Below are positions 32,201 to 42,973 of a DNA stretch of 64,000 nt, in pieces. The position numbers and the translations under genes are program-made. Under the pieces are notes generated by a model. The model made no database searches and had not been told where the DNA came from. It saw only the letters and a list, made by a program, of their open reading frames with translations. Origin of the DNA: Arthonia radiata (Eukaryota; Ascomycota; Arthoniomycetes; Arthoniales; Arthoniaceae); NCBI GenBank assembly GCA_002989075.1, contig PSQN01000017.1, positions 1,364,001-1,428,000 on the forward strand, given 5' to 3'. The number at the start of each line of letters is the position of its first letter. Position 1 is the first letter of the stretch.

Positions 32201-33065
32201 TGGGGGAGCGACGATGTTGACGCTCTGGATGGGGACGCGTCATGCAGCTAATGAGCCAACGAGCGGACACATGAAAATTCTTCAAGATGAAAGAAACCTC
32301 GGAGGGACACCACCCTTGGTCCAAGAACCTACGCCTGAAGAAGGTCTCATTGCCTCCGAGCTCGCACGGACAAAGTGCAAGTGAGACTTGAAACTTTCGG
32401 GATTGTACAACTGCGTCTACGAAGAGCTCGCGGACCAGATCGATGCAAAAAATTGTCCTCGGGTCTCTGGGGTCTCTGAATGTGTGGTAGCTCACAAAGG
32501 TTCCAATACTCTCAGGCCTCTGGTCTTGATTTAGTCGACAGAGCATGCACTGACAAGAACTCAGTACTCGGCGTGTTTCGTTACAGGATTCTGCGACGGT
32601 ACTACCCTGCAAGGCGCAGTATCGCTCATTCATTGACATCCAGACCGAGTCCTCATCTAGCGGATGGCCTTCTTGATGCTGTTTTGCAAAGAGATTGCAA
32701 ACTCTGTCGAAGCGGTCAACGAATGCCAGCACATGTCGTGTTCGATCGGCCGTCATCGCATTTATCAGACTACCAATGCAGATGAATAGCTGACCATGTC
32801 TGTCTTTTCGCACGAACTTGTGGACTTCTAGTTGTCGTCCCGTGAAATTTTCTAGCATGCCCCAGAACATCCACGTCTGCAGAAAGTTTTTCAGCTCTTC
32901 CGCGTTTTTTAAGAACGCCTTGTGCCATTGTCGAGATGTTCTTGGGCCCCATCCTTGTCGCTCTGGGTATGTGCTCCAAGGCCCATGGTCGTAGTCGTGC
33001 AAGCTCCAGCAACGCAGCTTGAGATCGCGCTGTGCAGCAGCCATTGGCAAAGGCAATGAGTTCAT
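29258..33065 (-). CDS. HET-domain protein with a duplicated N-terminal module; HET block split over two overlapping frames
   Basis: HET-domain proteins mediate heterokaryon incompatibility, a non-self response ending in cell death. The first frame (33065..30351, 904 codons) carries two copies of a module of about 350 residues, each opening with CWSL(H/R)(D/N)YDH and closing with RPHPER(Q/L)H and a Cys/His cluster ending in C-(A/G)GC. After the second copy comes the HET core: AYVAVSHVWSDG (about 762-773) and FFWLDTLCVP (about 808-817). The usual WTLQEA block and the rest of the protein lie in a second frame (30493..29258) that overlaps the first. I count one apparent break; a sequencing error or a decayed gene are both possible. 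The ATG at 31835 heads copy 2 and matches the real start at 33065, so copy 1 looks like a shortened paralogue fused in frame. Confidence 0.8.
31836..33065 (-). repeat. Module copy 1 of the duplicated HET-gene N-terminus
   Basis: Residues 1-410 of the fusion. It starts MNSLPLP and shares with copy 2 (starting at 31835, MDELPLP) the blocks CWSL..YDH, ERQG(W/Y)GPRT, TWMFWG(M/L)LE, DPRD, RPHPER and the terminal Cys-rich cluster. Where copy 2 runs on into the HET core, copy 1 degenerates after about residue 355 and then meets the copy 2 start without a stop. Confidence 0.85.
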
Positions 33066-33260
33066 TTTCCGTAAGGCCTCTTACATACAAGACACAAGAA
33101 AGTTCCAAGACTGAAGCTGTACACAAGATAGAAGAGTATCGGCCACTCGCCCAAATAGCATTGCTGCAGCGCAAACAGTCGTTGTCTGACGTGCATCTGT
33201 TTGGCGGCTGCTTGCACGAAAGCGTTTGCTAGACAGCTTTCAGCCCACTGCGCTTTTTTG

Positions 33261-33288
33261 CATCAGACATCAGACATCAAACATCAAA
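33261..33288. repeat. Heptamer repeat, four copies of CATCA(G/A)A
   Basis: Four tandem 7-bp units (two CATCAGA, two CATCAAA) lie 67 bases before the ATG of the membrane-protein gene, probably in its leader or core promoter. The divergent HET gene starts about 200 bases to the left. Confidence 0.85.
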
Positions 33289-33355
33289 CCTTCCATCTTT
33301 TCTTCTGCTGCTCCTAACCATCATCGAAGCCTTGCTTTAGGTCTGTACGCGCATC

Positions 33356-34813
33356 ATGAGACCAACACAAATTCACCGACTTAGCGAGTGGAAGCCGTTC
33401 CAACTGGATGCCCTTGGCCTCGTCAGCCTACTCGGTGCCGAAGAGGTCAACCGCGCAGTAGGCAGACTGACGGTCAACAAAATCACGGAATATCTTCCCC
33501 TGCTTGCAGGCTACGTCGTTGCAAACGACCAGCTGTCACAGGTTGTACCAGGATATAGTCTGTACAACATCAGTGATGCGCTATTGGCGACCGACGTCTC
33601 CAGTTGGTTCAGTCGCTGGATCGTCGCCCAGAAGCTGACGTACACATCCACCACCGTCAAGCTTGCTCTGGACGAGGTAAAGCCCCAACGAGACTCTCTT
33701 GTGATCTCCGTGGGTCTGGGAGTGATCATCAATGCAGGCCTCATCATTTTTGCTGTCTTTGAGGCAGACCACTGGGCAGTCGCTCACGCAGCGGCCACTG
33801 TGACATCTGTTCTTGTTCGATCGTTTGTCCTGCACACTCGCCGCAGTGGGATCAAGTTGAGCATCGATGAGCTACAAGTCAACACTGGCGACGATGACAA
33901 GTTCAAGTACCACGACCCCGTAGTCTGCTGGATGACGCTACCCAATGACAAACGCATCCGTCTCGAAACCAAACACTTGGTTGCCATTCTCATCATGACA
34001 AAGCCAAAACGCGTGTGGTCCAAGACCATCAAGATCGCGCAGATGTTCGGCTGGATCAGCTTCGCGATCCAGGCCATTACGCTTGGTCCCTGCAATCTTG
34101 CTTACCAGATAATTGTTATTTCGATACTCATCGGCTCAACGCTGTTAGCTCATCATGGAATTGGTGAGCAGGGCGAGTTCATCACAGACCGGCTGCACCT
34201 TACATGCGAATCCCAAGAGGGCAATGACAATCCTCGAGCTGCGTACGCACGTCTGCAGCTGAACGACGCAGAGGACAGCTCGATGGAGACCTGGGGCATC
34301 TTCCCTCACAAGCGTAACAAGGGATGGTGGCAGAGGTATCTGGCCGAGAAGCAGACATTAGCGGGGGTACAGGCGCCACTCGACGCGCAGACGAAGGTAC
34401 ACAATGACACACAAGCGCCACTGCATCTTTCTGACAGCATCGAGGATCATGATGGCAACCACGATGAATCCGTTGAGCCACCACGTCCACTCTCACCTTC
34501 TCTTGACAATCCCTGGCACGACACACTTCCTCCCGAACAATCGCCAACGTATGCGCCAGGCATGAGTTCCTTCCTCAAAGCCAGCGACACCCCTCCCTTG
34601 CAACCCGAGACGCAGTTCTCCCCACCGACCTCCGCAGGCACAACACGCCGCTCAACGCCTCGCCCGACATCATCGCAGACTGCCATAGGCTCAGAGTCTG
34701 CGTTCGCGCCGCCGTTCAATCGTGAGCGCAGTGCAAGCAGGGTTGAGAAAGGGCCAAAGACACCTGTGAGTGGGAGTGATGAAGAGAGGGATCAGGGAAA
34801 AAAGAGGCTGTGA
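33356..34813 (+). CDS. Multi-spanning membrane protein, unknown function
   Basis: 485 residues in one exon; no family recognised. At least two to four membrane segments are visible in the middle: SLVISVGLGVIINAGLIIFA, a following Ala/Val-rich stretch (AVAHAAATVTSVLV), FGWISFAIQAITLG and QIIVISILIGSTLL. The N-terminal 130 residues look soluble (YNISDALLATDVSSWFSRW). The last 150 residues are Pro/Ser-rich, probably disordered and cytosolic, ending in KGPKTPVSGSDEERDQGKKRL with possible phosphorylation sites. It is divergent from the HET-domain gene across 290 bases, so the two may share regulatory sequence. The ATG at 33356 follows an A/C-rich leader-like stretch and has no in-frame rival upstream. 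Confidence 0.75.
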   Translation: MRPTQIHRLSEWKPFQLDALGLVSLLGAEEVNRAVGRLTVNKITEYLPLLAGYVVANDQLSQVVPGYSLYNISDALLATDVSSWFSRWIVAQKLTYTSTTVKLALDEVKPQRDSLVISVGLGVIINAGLIIFAVFEADHWAVAHAAATVTSVLVRSFVLHTRRSGIKLSIDELQVNTGDDDKFKYHDPVVCWMTLPNDKRIRLETKHLVAILIMTKPKRVWSKTIKIAQMFGWISFAIQAITLGPCNLAYQIIVISILIGSTLLAHHGIGEQGEFITDRLHLTCESQEGNDNPRAAYARLQLNDAEDSSMETWGIFPHKRNKGWWQRYLAEKQTLAGVQAPLDAQTKVHNDTQAPLHLSDSIEDHDGNHDESVEPPRPLSPSLDNPWHDTLPPEQSPTYAPGMSSFLKASDTPPLQPETQFSPPTSAGTTRRSTPRPTSSQTAIGSESAFAPPFNRERSASRVEKGPKTPVSGSDEERDQGKKRL

Positions 34814-35634
34814 TGGATAAGCGAGACATGGCTGAAAGCTTGACAGACTGCTCAAGGAGATAGATTAGAGGAAAAAAGAAGAGAGTTGATTAGATCATCG
34901 GATAAGGGCATGATGCATGTTACGGGCATAATTGAGAACCTTCTCTTCGCACGCTCGACGTGCTCTCAGGTAGTTCGAGTCACGGCAGCGATGCTCCACG
35001 AAAACGATGATACCAATGAGCAACATAGGCCAACCTCCTACCGCCCAAAACTGTTGTCTTCATGCCGCTTCTTACTTTCTTCTTCCCTCCTCTCAGCTTT
35101 CTCACCGGCCAACTCACCGCTGTTCAAATCGATTCGTCGTAATTACTACGCACTAGTAAGTTTCAGCAAGCGCGAAAAGGGATATGGAGTACAGTCGAAA
35201 GGGATCTATTCTCATCTTATTTGGAGGCAGTAATGCTTTCTAAGTCAATCGAGGCGACATCGCAATTTCGGCAATTCCGGTCCGTGTCTTGGCATGCAAG
35301 ATGGCGCCTATTTTAAGACATGCTTTCCAGACAGTCTAACCGCTTCGAGACGCACTGCCCGTGTAACGAGCGCTCCGGCCTCTCCTGCGACGACGATGTC
35401 CTACTAACGGTCAGCCAATCTTACAAAGTAGCATGTCCACGGTGATTTATGCAGAGCTACCACATCAAAAGAATGCTGTTCTGCCGTCGCGACTTCGCAA
35501 GATTCGCAAGAAGAAAATCATCCTCAGCCGTCACCAAATCCACTGACTCCATATCAATCACCAAACCACAATCCACCACCGACTAATCGGCCACTTTCCC
35601 CTACACCTCCACCACACCAAACCCACCACCAACC
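34814..35634. other. Intergenic, promoter of the GPI-anchored protein
   Basis: About 820 bases. A 115-codon frame (34886-35233) has no domain and poor codon fit. From about 35510 the plus strand becomes CA-rich (a typical fungal leader) up to the next ATG. Confidence 0.45.
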
Positions 35635-36312
35635 ATGCCGAACACACGCACCCTCCTCGCCCTCCTCACCATCGCCACCACATCCACGGCCCAATCAACC
35701 AGCGTCCTCTCCCTCTTCCTCCTCGGCACCGACCCCCAACCCCTCGTCGCCTCCGTCGTCGCCGTCTCCCCCTCCCAAACAACCTACCTCCTCAACTGCC
35801 CCTCCGGCACCTCCTCCGACGAATGCGGCACCTACAACATGACCGTCGCCGCTGGCCCCGCCGCCTGGGACGCCACCGTTATCGACCCCGTGGCCGGCGC
35901 CTTCACCTACGCCGTCCACTGCGACATGACCTCCGCCACCGTGCCGGGCATGTGCACTGAGAGCGCCAGCGGCACCGAGGCGAACTTTCCGGGCGTGACG
36001 AGCACCCAGCCCGAGAGCAGTGATTATAGTGTGTTGCCTGTGACGGTGACCGGGGGCTTGGAGAAGTTGGCGGGTGCGAGTGCGAGTGCGACGAGTAGTG
36101 GGGGTGCGAGTGCGAGTGAGACGGCGATGAAGAGTGGTAGTGGGTCTGCGATGCCCGCTTCGTCGGCCACGGCTACGAGTGCGCAGGCGACGGGCGCGGC
36201 GAGCTCGTCGGGTGCGCCTGCTGCGTCCGCGAGTGGGAATGCCGCGAGTGGGTATCAGGCACCGTTGTTTGGAGCTGCGGTTGGCGTTGGTGCTGCGGTG
36301 TTGATGTTGTGA
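35635..36312 (+). CDS. Predicted GPI-anchored cell-surface protein
   Basis: 225 residues, one exon. Signal peptide MPNTRTLLALLTIATTSTAQ, then a compact domain of about 110 residues with four cysteines (NCPSGTSSDEC, HCDMTSATVPGMC) and one NMT sequon. A low-complexity Ala/Ser/Gly/Thr stalk follows (residues ~145-205) and a C-terminal hydrophobic tail (APLFGAAVGVGAAVLML) after a small-residue site (GNAASG), the pattern of a GPI signal. This architecture is common among Pezizomycotina wall proteins of unknown function. Codons in the first half are extremely C-ending, which suggests high expression. Confidence 0.85.
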   Translation: MPNTRTLLALLTIATTSTAQSTSVLSLFLLGTDPQPLVASVVAVSPSQTTYLLNCPSGTSSDECGTYNMTVAAGPAAWDATVIDPVAGAFTYAVHCDMTSATVPGMCTESASGTEANFPGVTSTQPESSDYSVLPVTVTGGLEKLAGASASATSSGGASASETAMKSGSGSAMPASSATATSAQATGAASSSGAPAASASGNAASGYQAPLFGAAVGVGAAVLML

Positions 36313-36491
36313 TCTCAGGACTTTCGCAGGGGTGGTCTCATGGATTGTTGGGCATCAGCGCTGGCGTTTGGGTTTGGATACTAATGAATTCAGTGGATAG
36401 ATGTACATGCATCACTTTAAGAGTAGATTTCTTCAACAGAGCTCTTGCGACGTTTCGCATCACCGCACGCTTAGAGCTCCCTTCTTCAGCT

Positions 36492-36845
36492 CTACTTCTC
36501 CCCACCATGACCACCCCTCATCTCACCGCCCGGTCCCTTACCGCGCTCTCCAGCACGTTCCTTGCCACCACCACCCTCTCCATCATCCTTCCCAGCTCCA
36601 TCCCCTCCATCCACATCCCCACCTCCCTTCCCCTCTCCTCCCGTTTTCCCCCAACCCTTCCCCAAAACCTCCTCATACCAAGCCCGCTTCGCAGCTTTCG
36701 CCTCCTCCGGACTCAACTGTCTATCAAACTTGTCCTCCAAATGCCGCACTGCCGCACCAATACTGTTGGTCAGATGCGACCGAGCAGATGGAGCGCGCGT
36801 CCCTCGGTTGACACGTCCCGTGTGGCTCTGTGGTTGGTTGGACAT
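36492..36845 (-). CDS. Small Gly-rich-tailed protein, unknown function
   Basis: 117 residues from the ATG at 36845. The first 65 residues look folded and helical (SIGAAVRHLEDKFDRQLSPEEAKAAKRAWYEEVLGKGW); the rest is a low-complexity Gly/Glu/Lys tail. The N-terminus is basic and Ser-rich (HTGRVNRGTRAPSARSH). The opposite strand is also open here, but the helical block makes this the better reading. Family not recognised; it might be a stress-type small protein like its SMP-like neighbour, which is only a guess from size and composition. Confidence 0.55.
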   Translation of the reverse strand: MSNQPQSHTGRVNRGTRAPSARSHLTNSIGAAVRHLEDKFDRQLSPEEAKAAKRAWYEEVLGKGWGKTGGEGKGGGDVDGGDGAGKDDGEGGGGKERAGERGKGPGGEMRGGHGGEK

Positions 36846-37464
36846 GATGATATGACTCTTTAGTCAGAGAGTTTGAGACTAGGGTGGGGGTGCAGTGCAG
36901 TGCACGTTATGTGTGGATATTGACGGGATTGAAGGAGGTGTGTGCGAATGCGAGAAATAATGGAAGAGGAGAGGGTGGGCGCTTATAAGGGCCAGGAGAG
37001 GTTTGCTGGTGAGTTTGTGAGGGCGAGGCGTGCATGGCAGTGACGTGCTTAGATGGTTTGTCAAGCGACGAAGCTGGAATGAGACGTGTGCTTGACGCGA
37101 GGCTGGTCCTGAGCGACAGATTGCATTTGTCCTCAGGCGTGGAAGCGTCGTTGCTGCACGGGCTCGCAGTGATTGGGCGTTGTACCGTAAAAAGAGCATA
37201 GGCGACTTCAGGGATGGGCTTTGCGTCACCGATATCATGTCGTCTTTGAGGCGGCAAAAAAGCGAACGCATACCCGAGCGCACCGTTGTGTTGACTATAG
37301 TGGACGATCACATAACGAAGCATTGTTTAAAAGGTAGGTAGTATCAACATCGAGGTTGGTCTATGCATTCATGTCTCATGTCTCATGCTACTGAGATTCG
37401 TACATCCATCAACCATGGCCCTCACATCATGAGGATCGTCGCTGATCCCCTCACAATCCGAGCT
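36846..37464. other. Intergenic, upstream of the small Gly-rich gene
   Basis: About 620 bases between two minus-strand genes. Competing minus-strand frames (36879-37283, 36907-37323) show no domain. It likely holds the promoter and leader of the 36845 gene. Confidence 0.4.
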
Positions 37465-37790
37465 CTACTTCTTCGAGCCTGATTCTCCACCGAAGATCGA
37501 CTTAGGCTCGCCGGGCTTCGCACCACCGCCAGAAGAGCTAGTGCCCTTGTTGTCGTTCTCGTTCTTGGCTGCGGCAGCCTGGGCACGAGCTGCGAAGCCC
37601 TGTGCGGACATGTCGCCGCCGGACTTGGCCTGCTGCGTGGTTAGCTCTTAGCGCGAATGGGATAGGGATTGAATGTATAGGCGTAGTAAGACGGAGAGGT
37701 AGGTGTTCATACATTGGAGGACTGGATGCGAGCGGCGTCTTCGGGAGTCATCTTGGTGCTGGTGTCCTTGGACTGCTGGTTGGAAGACAT
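37465..37790 (-). CDS. SMP-domain-like small protein
   Basis: Exons 37790..37713 and 37632..37465 encode 81 residues. The sequence MTPEDAARIQSSN and, after the intron, SGGDMSAQGFAARAQAAAAKN fits the SMP (seed maturation protein) pattern of small hydrophilic fungal proteins, then a Gly/Ser/Lys-rich tail ends in GESGSKK. Such proteins are LEA-like and often linked to stress or dormancy; that is family knowledge, not shown here. The intron (80 nt) has a GTATGA donor and a CAGCAG acceptor, so one Gln more or less is possible at the junction. No long frame covers this gene because both exons are short. Confidence 0.8.
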
Positions 37791-38415
37791 GGCGGGCGTT
37801 GTAAGGAGAGATCGAGAGATGAGTTGAAACTGTAGTGAAGTTCTGGAATGTGAACTGGAAAGGCGTGCATGAAGATGTGGGTATCGGAGATCGATGAGGA
37901 AAAGAGAAGAGGAAGCTCGAGGGGACAGTGGCTTTTATATCGTCGCAGGTGAATGATTGTTGCCGCTTGCCCCTCGTCATCGCTCGTGGTGAGGCCTCAG
38001 GGCTGATTTGACTTAGACAGGCGGTCATTTCTGTCCAAAGACATGTGAAACTTGAGGCAAAGCCAAGGCTCCATGTTTGCCGACACAGAAGGCGTTGTGA
38101 GATAACGGCCTATGCAGAGATCTAGTGAGTCATACGACCTCGAGGGCTTCGGTTTAATCTAGAGGCCTTCTTGCCGAAGAGATGGTCACGCTCAAACCAG
38201 GGTCCGTAGTAGGCACAAAGGAACAGAATACCTATGAATATTCTGTATAGGACTGATGAGCGGCAGGGCAGACGCCGACGTGTCGATCAATGGTCTATAA
38301 GAGCAGCAGCGGTGCGCAGCTGATATTTATCCAATGTGGTCATCAGATAGCACGTTTGACTGGTCCAAGCTGAGATATAAGTGCATCAAAATCATCATCT
38401 TCCGACACGTGCGGT
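37791..38415. other. Intergenic, promoter of the SMP-like gene
   Basis: About 625 bases with no convincing frame; it separates the SMP-like gene's ATG from the 3' end of the STAND gene. Confidence 0.4.
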
Positions 38416-41400
38416 CTAGTGGACATAGTCGCGGGAGAGTTTCGCTAAAAGTCGCTCGCTATGTTCCTCAGCCCATTGCTTGAGTGGCTCCACCTGCGCA
38501 CCCATTGCATGAATATCGTCGATCATACATTCACAAACATTGGTGGCTTCCTCATATCTCCTCTGCACCTGGCAATGTTCCATTAGCATACCCATAGTTT
38601 CGATCGAATCCAGGTGCCCGCAATTGTTTGTCCGCACACGGTTCCTTTGCGTATAAAGAACGTCTAAAAGCTCTGCTACACCTTCTTCATGCTTATCGAC
38701 CAAATATAGCTTCGTGTAGGCCAGCTCTTGTCTGGCTAAGAGTGTGCTTGTATGTTCTGCGCCAAGCATCTGTTCTGCATCCACAATGGCTTCCTCAAGT
38801 AGTATCTGCGCTTCGAAGATATACCTGATCTCTCTGCGATTCAAACCGAAGCGCGTCAGTGATCGAGCGTAGTTAGTCTTGGCACGTATGCAAGTGAGCG
38901 GATGCCTCATTCCCAGCAATCTTTCTCGGACCTGGAGAACCTTCTTCATCATTTCGTAAGACTGAATCACGGAGGCGCTGTCCAAGGTAACTTCCGAGGA
39001 TATCGCATAGTTCTCCATCATCAGTAGATTGTCAAGACTTTCGGAAGATTCTGACTTGATGCTCATTCCGCGGAGCGCGCCCTCGTGCCTTTTTCTAGCG
39101 GTTTCGTGGTCTTGATCAAAAGTAGCGATGCTGCCAAGATGGCTCAGACATCTGAAAACGCCTGGTGCGAACATCCATACACGCTTGAAACCTTTCATGG
39201 CTTCATCGTAGAGACCTTTGGCATCCTTGAGCCGGCTAGCTTGTCTATAGACGTCGGCCAGAGCCTCGGTAAGGTGCAATCGCCGCATCTCGCCTTCATG
39301 GGAGTTGTTGTCCTCTAGTGCGGAGAGTGCAGTGATCAACGAATTCGAAGCGTGATCTGGTCGATCCATGAACAACAAAGCTGAACGCGAAGCGATTCCA
39401 GATTTGAAGGACAGATAGTGCTGATGGCTGAGTAGATAGACCATAGACTCTAGAATTTGCTCTTGAATGCCCACAGCCAAAGCGTTCCCAGCTTGCTCAA
39501 GTTGTGCATCGCTAGGTATATCATCGTCATTTGTCTTTGACATCAGACTTGTGGCGACACCAGTCAAAAACCACCTCGCTGGCTGCGCATCGAAGTCTCT
39601 AACCTCTATTTGAGGCTGCAAACGTTGGTGAAGGGCATCAAGCATCGCATGAACGTGATCGACTTGGTACAGCAATTGCAAGAAGATGACACGCCCGGCA
39701 GGCGCTATTAGCGGCGAGTACGCGCTAATCAGTCGAGACAATGTGTTCGATGCTACTTGGCACCATGCGACTTGGTCGGGGACCGACAGCCGCCCACGAA
39801 TAAAGACGCTCAACAGCGGATCCAAGTGATGGCAACCGTCGTGGGAGGTTTCGGCGAGGAAATTGGAACGAATCAGAATGTCAATCGCCCCTCGAAAACA
39901 TCGCCAATCGATCTCTTGCAGTCCCCCATGACTGTGTATCCTTGAAAGAACACCATTCGGATAAAGGATGTCCCTGTACGTAACATTTGGGATCTCGGAT
40001 TGCTCGTGAACAGGGTTTAGTGTCTCATGTTGATCTTGATGGGTTGAGTTGCGTGTAGCCTCAGCCTGCTTGTGCAACTTGTGGATCAGAGGTTCCGGCC
40101 AAACAGTTTGCACGGAAAAGAAAGCCAGCAGCGTAACGAGTTCCACTGCTTCTCGTAACAGCGAGGACGTAGGTCCCTCTTCTTCAATTTCGTTTCGCAG
40201 CCGCGAGAAGAACATTTCAAAGCTTGCGTATGGCGCGAATTGAGCGTGAGATGCTAGGTGGGCCTGGTTTACAAGGTTGCCCGTCTTTTCAAACTCCTCG
40301 AGATAGCGCTGCAGGCTGCTGCGGCCGCTCTTGATAAACGCACTGGCCAATTTGAGGGCCAAGGGCTGAAGACTCAATCGGTCAGCGATGGTTGCGGCAC
40401 GTCTTTCTGGCAAGAAAGTAGAGTCGTCTGCGGTGTCTCGAATTAGCCTGATTGCTTCATCCACCGCCATGTTGTCGAGATGTAAGTTGCCAAAAGTTCT
40501 TGAACCAAATTCAGTAGGCCTTTGTCGGGTTGTAACAATAGCAAATCCCGAACCTTCCAAGGGGAAGGCATCCTCAGTGAATCCGTCAGCGTCATTGGCC
40601 GCGTCGATAATGAACAGCCACGGTAAGTGCAACTTGGCAATCCAGTATCGAACCGCCGCTTCGTTCGGGTCGCAGCCAACAGCGTTAGCGATCCTGATCC
40701 AAGAAGATGTGACAGTTTGAGGACTCGATGCATTGATGGAAAGGACGACTGAGAAACTACATGGGCTTATCAACGTGGACTATTGGCGCAGCTTTTCGAT
40801 TGCGTACCGCCGTCTCTGCTCACGAGCGAACTGACACGCCAGTACAGTCTTACCTGTACCCGCCTTTCCATATATCACAAAACGCTTTTGGATTTGCCGG
40901 TCAAGGGATGCCATCGGTATTTCTGTGCATAGAACATCGAGCTGACGTCTCCGAGACATCCTGGGCAATGGAAGATCGCAAGGTGGAAGGAATACCCTTG
41001 TAGCCGCGGTACCTTTCTGCGGCGATGGCTGCTGAAGTGGTCAGCGAGACCAGTGACGAAGAACTGGGGCCTACCTTGCTTTGATTGAGTAGTTCATTTG
41101 CCTTGGAATTTCGACCCGTATCTGCACTAGGCTTCTTCATGCCGTCGAAACGAGAGCTCAGCTCTGCACCCAAGGAGCGGACGTCCTGCGACATCGTGCT
41201 GATTGAGCAGTGAATGTTGCCGTAGTAGAGCGTATTGGCAGTCCTGGAGCCGCGTGAGAAGGCCGCTAGTTTAACCAACGTGCTTGACGTACAGATCAAT
41301 AGCAGTGAGAATCGTATTGAGCTGAACGTTAATGACCGACAAATCTTGTCTGATCATACTGAAATCCGACTTTCGTGATTGAATCGCGATTGCCCTGCGC

Positions 41401-41768
41401 ACATCATCAAGGGGCTGCAAATGTTTCGCTCGAGCTCCTACGAGCCCCTTTGTCAGCTTCTCAAGTCGCAGCTCGACTTCCTTGCCCTCTTTGACAAGAG
41501 CAGCCGCACGGCTCCAGAGTTCTTCTGTAGGATCCTTGTCATCTGTCAATGGTTTTCCACGCTGCTGTTGGTGCTCAAGGTGCTTGAGACACATGTTGCG
41601 AAGGAGATCGTAGAACGAGTTGAGCTTGGTAAGTTCATCTTGTAGAGACTGGATCTCAGCTCCAATGCCTCTGGCGACCTTGATTATCACCTTTAGATAT
41701 TGACCAGTACGAACGGCAACTTCAGCAACAGATAGTGTGCCAGTGATAATAGATATCGGGTCTGCCAT
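38416..41768 (-). CDS. STAND (NLR-like) NTPase with N-terminal helical domain and repeat-like C-terminus
   Basis: Signal-transducing ATPase of the fungal NLR-like group. Exons 41768..41293, 41198..41075, 41031..40808 and 40756..38416 give 1054 residues. Residues 1-160 are the helical N-terminal domain common in fungal STAND proteins (MADPISIITGTLSVAEVAVRTGQYLKVI). The P-loop is GKAGTGKT at about 255-262, Walker B LFIIDAAND near 326, and IVTTRQRP looks like the sensor (RNBS-B-like) region. From about residue 650 on, helical pairs such as LTEALADVYRQASRLKDAKGLYDEAM and LTCIRAKTNYARSLTRFG suggest TPR-like repeats. The start is the ATG at 41768, as the frame's first codon is GTG. The second intron is only 43 nt and ends in CAGCAG, so the junction may shift by one codon. 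Confidence 0.88.
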
Positions 41769-42973
41769 CACGCGCTATGTTGGGTCAACAGAAACTTTCG
41801 GCGGTCTTCATGTCAAGAGAGCATTGCGGGGGTCACACACGCTCGAGTCGCCGATGCCTTGCACAAGCTGCTTCGGGCCGCAAGATAATGCGGCAACCAT
41901 TGTTTGCGTATCAAGTTAGTATCTCATGCAGGCAGCTGCACATCGTCTGTACTGCTTCACTCCAGAAGCTACCCATAAACGCGATACCCGCTACCAAGCA
42001 TACATTTGCGCTGGTTTCCCGAGAGCTGTCCCTGGTGGGCCATCCAACGTCAGTTCGCACCCAATGGTACTCGTGCCGCACGGGATCGAGGGCAAGCAGA
42101 CTCGCTCCCCAGTTTGTGCGCTGCATTGGACTTCGCGCAAAACAAGCATACGGCATATGGCCCAGCTGTACACAATCGAGCAGAATGTGGCTATGCATAT
42201 TTGCCGCCACGTTGGGGATCGATCGTCATGGTACCGCTGGCGACTTTCATGTCGACTGGATTTCAGATATGTATGTGTGTAGGGTATGGTCCAGCAGTGA
42301 GCATGTGTCGTGGGTGGATTTGGGGATAGCTAAGCGCGAGACGCGCATCGATCGCGTCAAAGGTGTTCACAACTCCCCAGTTGGCTACGTAAGCAAGGCA
42401 ACATTGTGGGAGAGGGGGCAAAGCCATACACGAAATAGTGAACACCGTCACGTCCCACTTACCGTAGGGAGAATTTGCAGTGCAAGGCATCAATGATGTT
42501 TTAGAGGCGGGCGCACGTGACTGGCGTGGGGCTAGGTTGCCTGTTTAGGCACGGGGCACTTAGCGCGGGTGTTATTCGATGTTCATGCAAACTGTGGCAT
42601 TTCTGTCCCTCTGCGCCGCATGAGATCTTTTAGAGATCTCGCTTGGGGCGGGCCTGTTAGACGGCTGGGAGACAGTTTATGAGGTCATAGAGCCGCTCGC
42701 AGAAACAGGCCGACAGCACCTCCCCGTCCTCCGCCTCCACCACGGCCGCCGTGGAATGGCCCCAATACTGATCAACGCTAACCACATGAACACTCGCGAC
42801 CGCCGCCCGCCGACTCTCGTCTGACAGTTTCACAACAAGCCAGCTGGTACGAACTCCAGCGGCTTCAACGTGGAAACTTGCGCTGGTATATAGTCAAGCT
42901 CGAGCAACTGTCAGAATGGCATTCCTTTCCGGCTTAGTAACACCATTGCGTGGCAAATGTTTAAGCTCTCGTC
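41769..42973. other. Intergenic 1.2 kb between the divergent STAND and P450 genes
   Basis: A 239-codon plus frame (41777-42496) and shorter minus frames are open, but none has a domain or convincing composition. GCACGTGA at 42513-42520 and TATATA at 42887-42892 (82 bases before the P450 ATG) are plausible promoter elements. Confidence 0.45.

Noticed and set aside
34886-35233. 115-codon plus-strand frame before the GPI-anchored gene
   Set aside because: No domain, no leader-like sequence in front, and composition unlike neighbouring genes.
41777-42496. 239-codon plus-strand frame
   Set aside because: No domain, Cys/Trp/His-rich random composition and overlapping open frames on both strands; best seen as intergenic.
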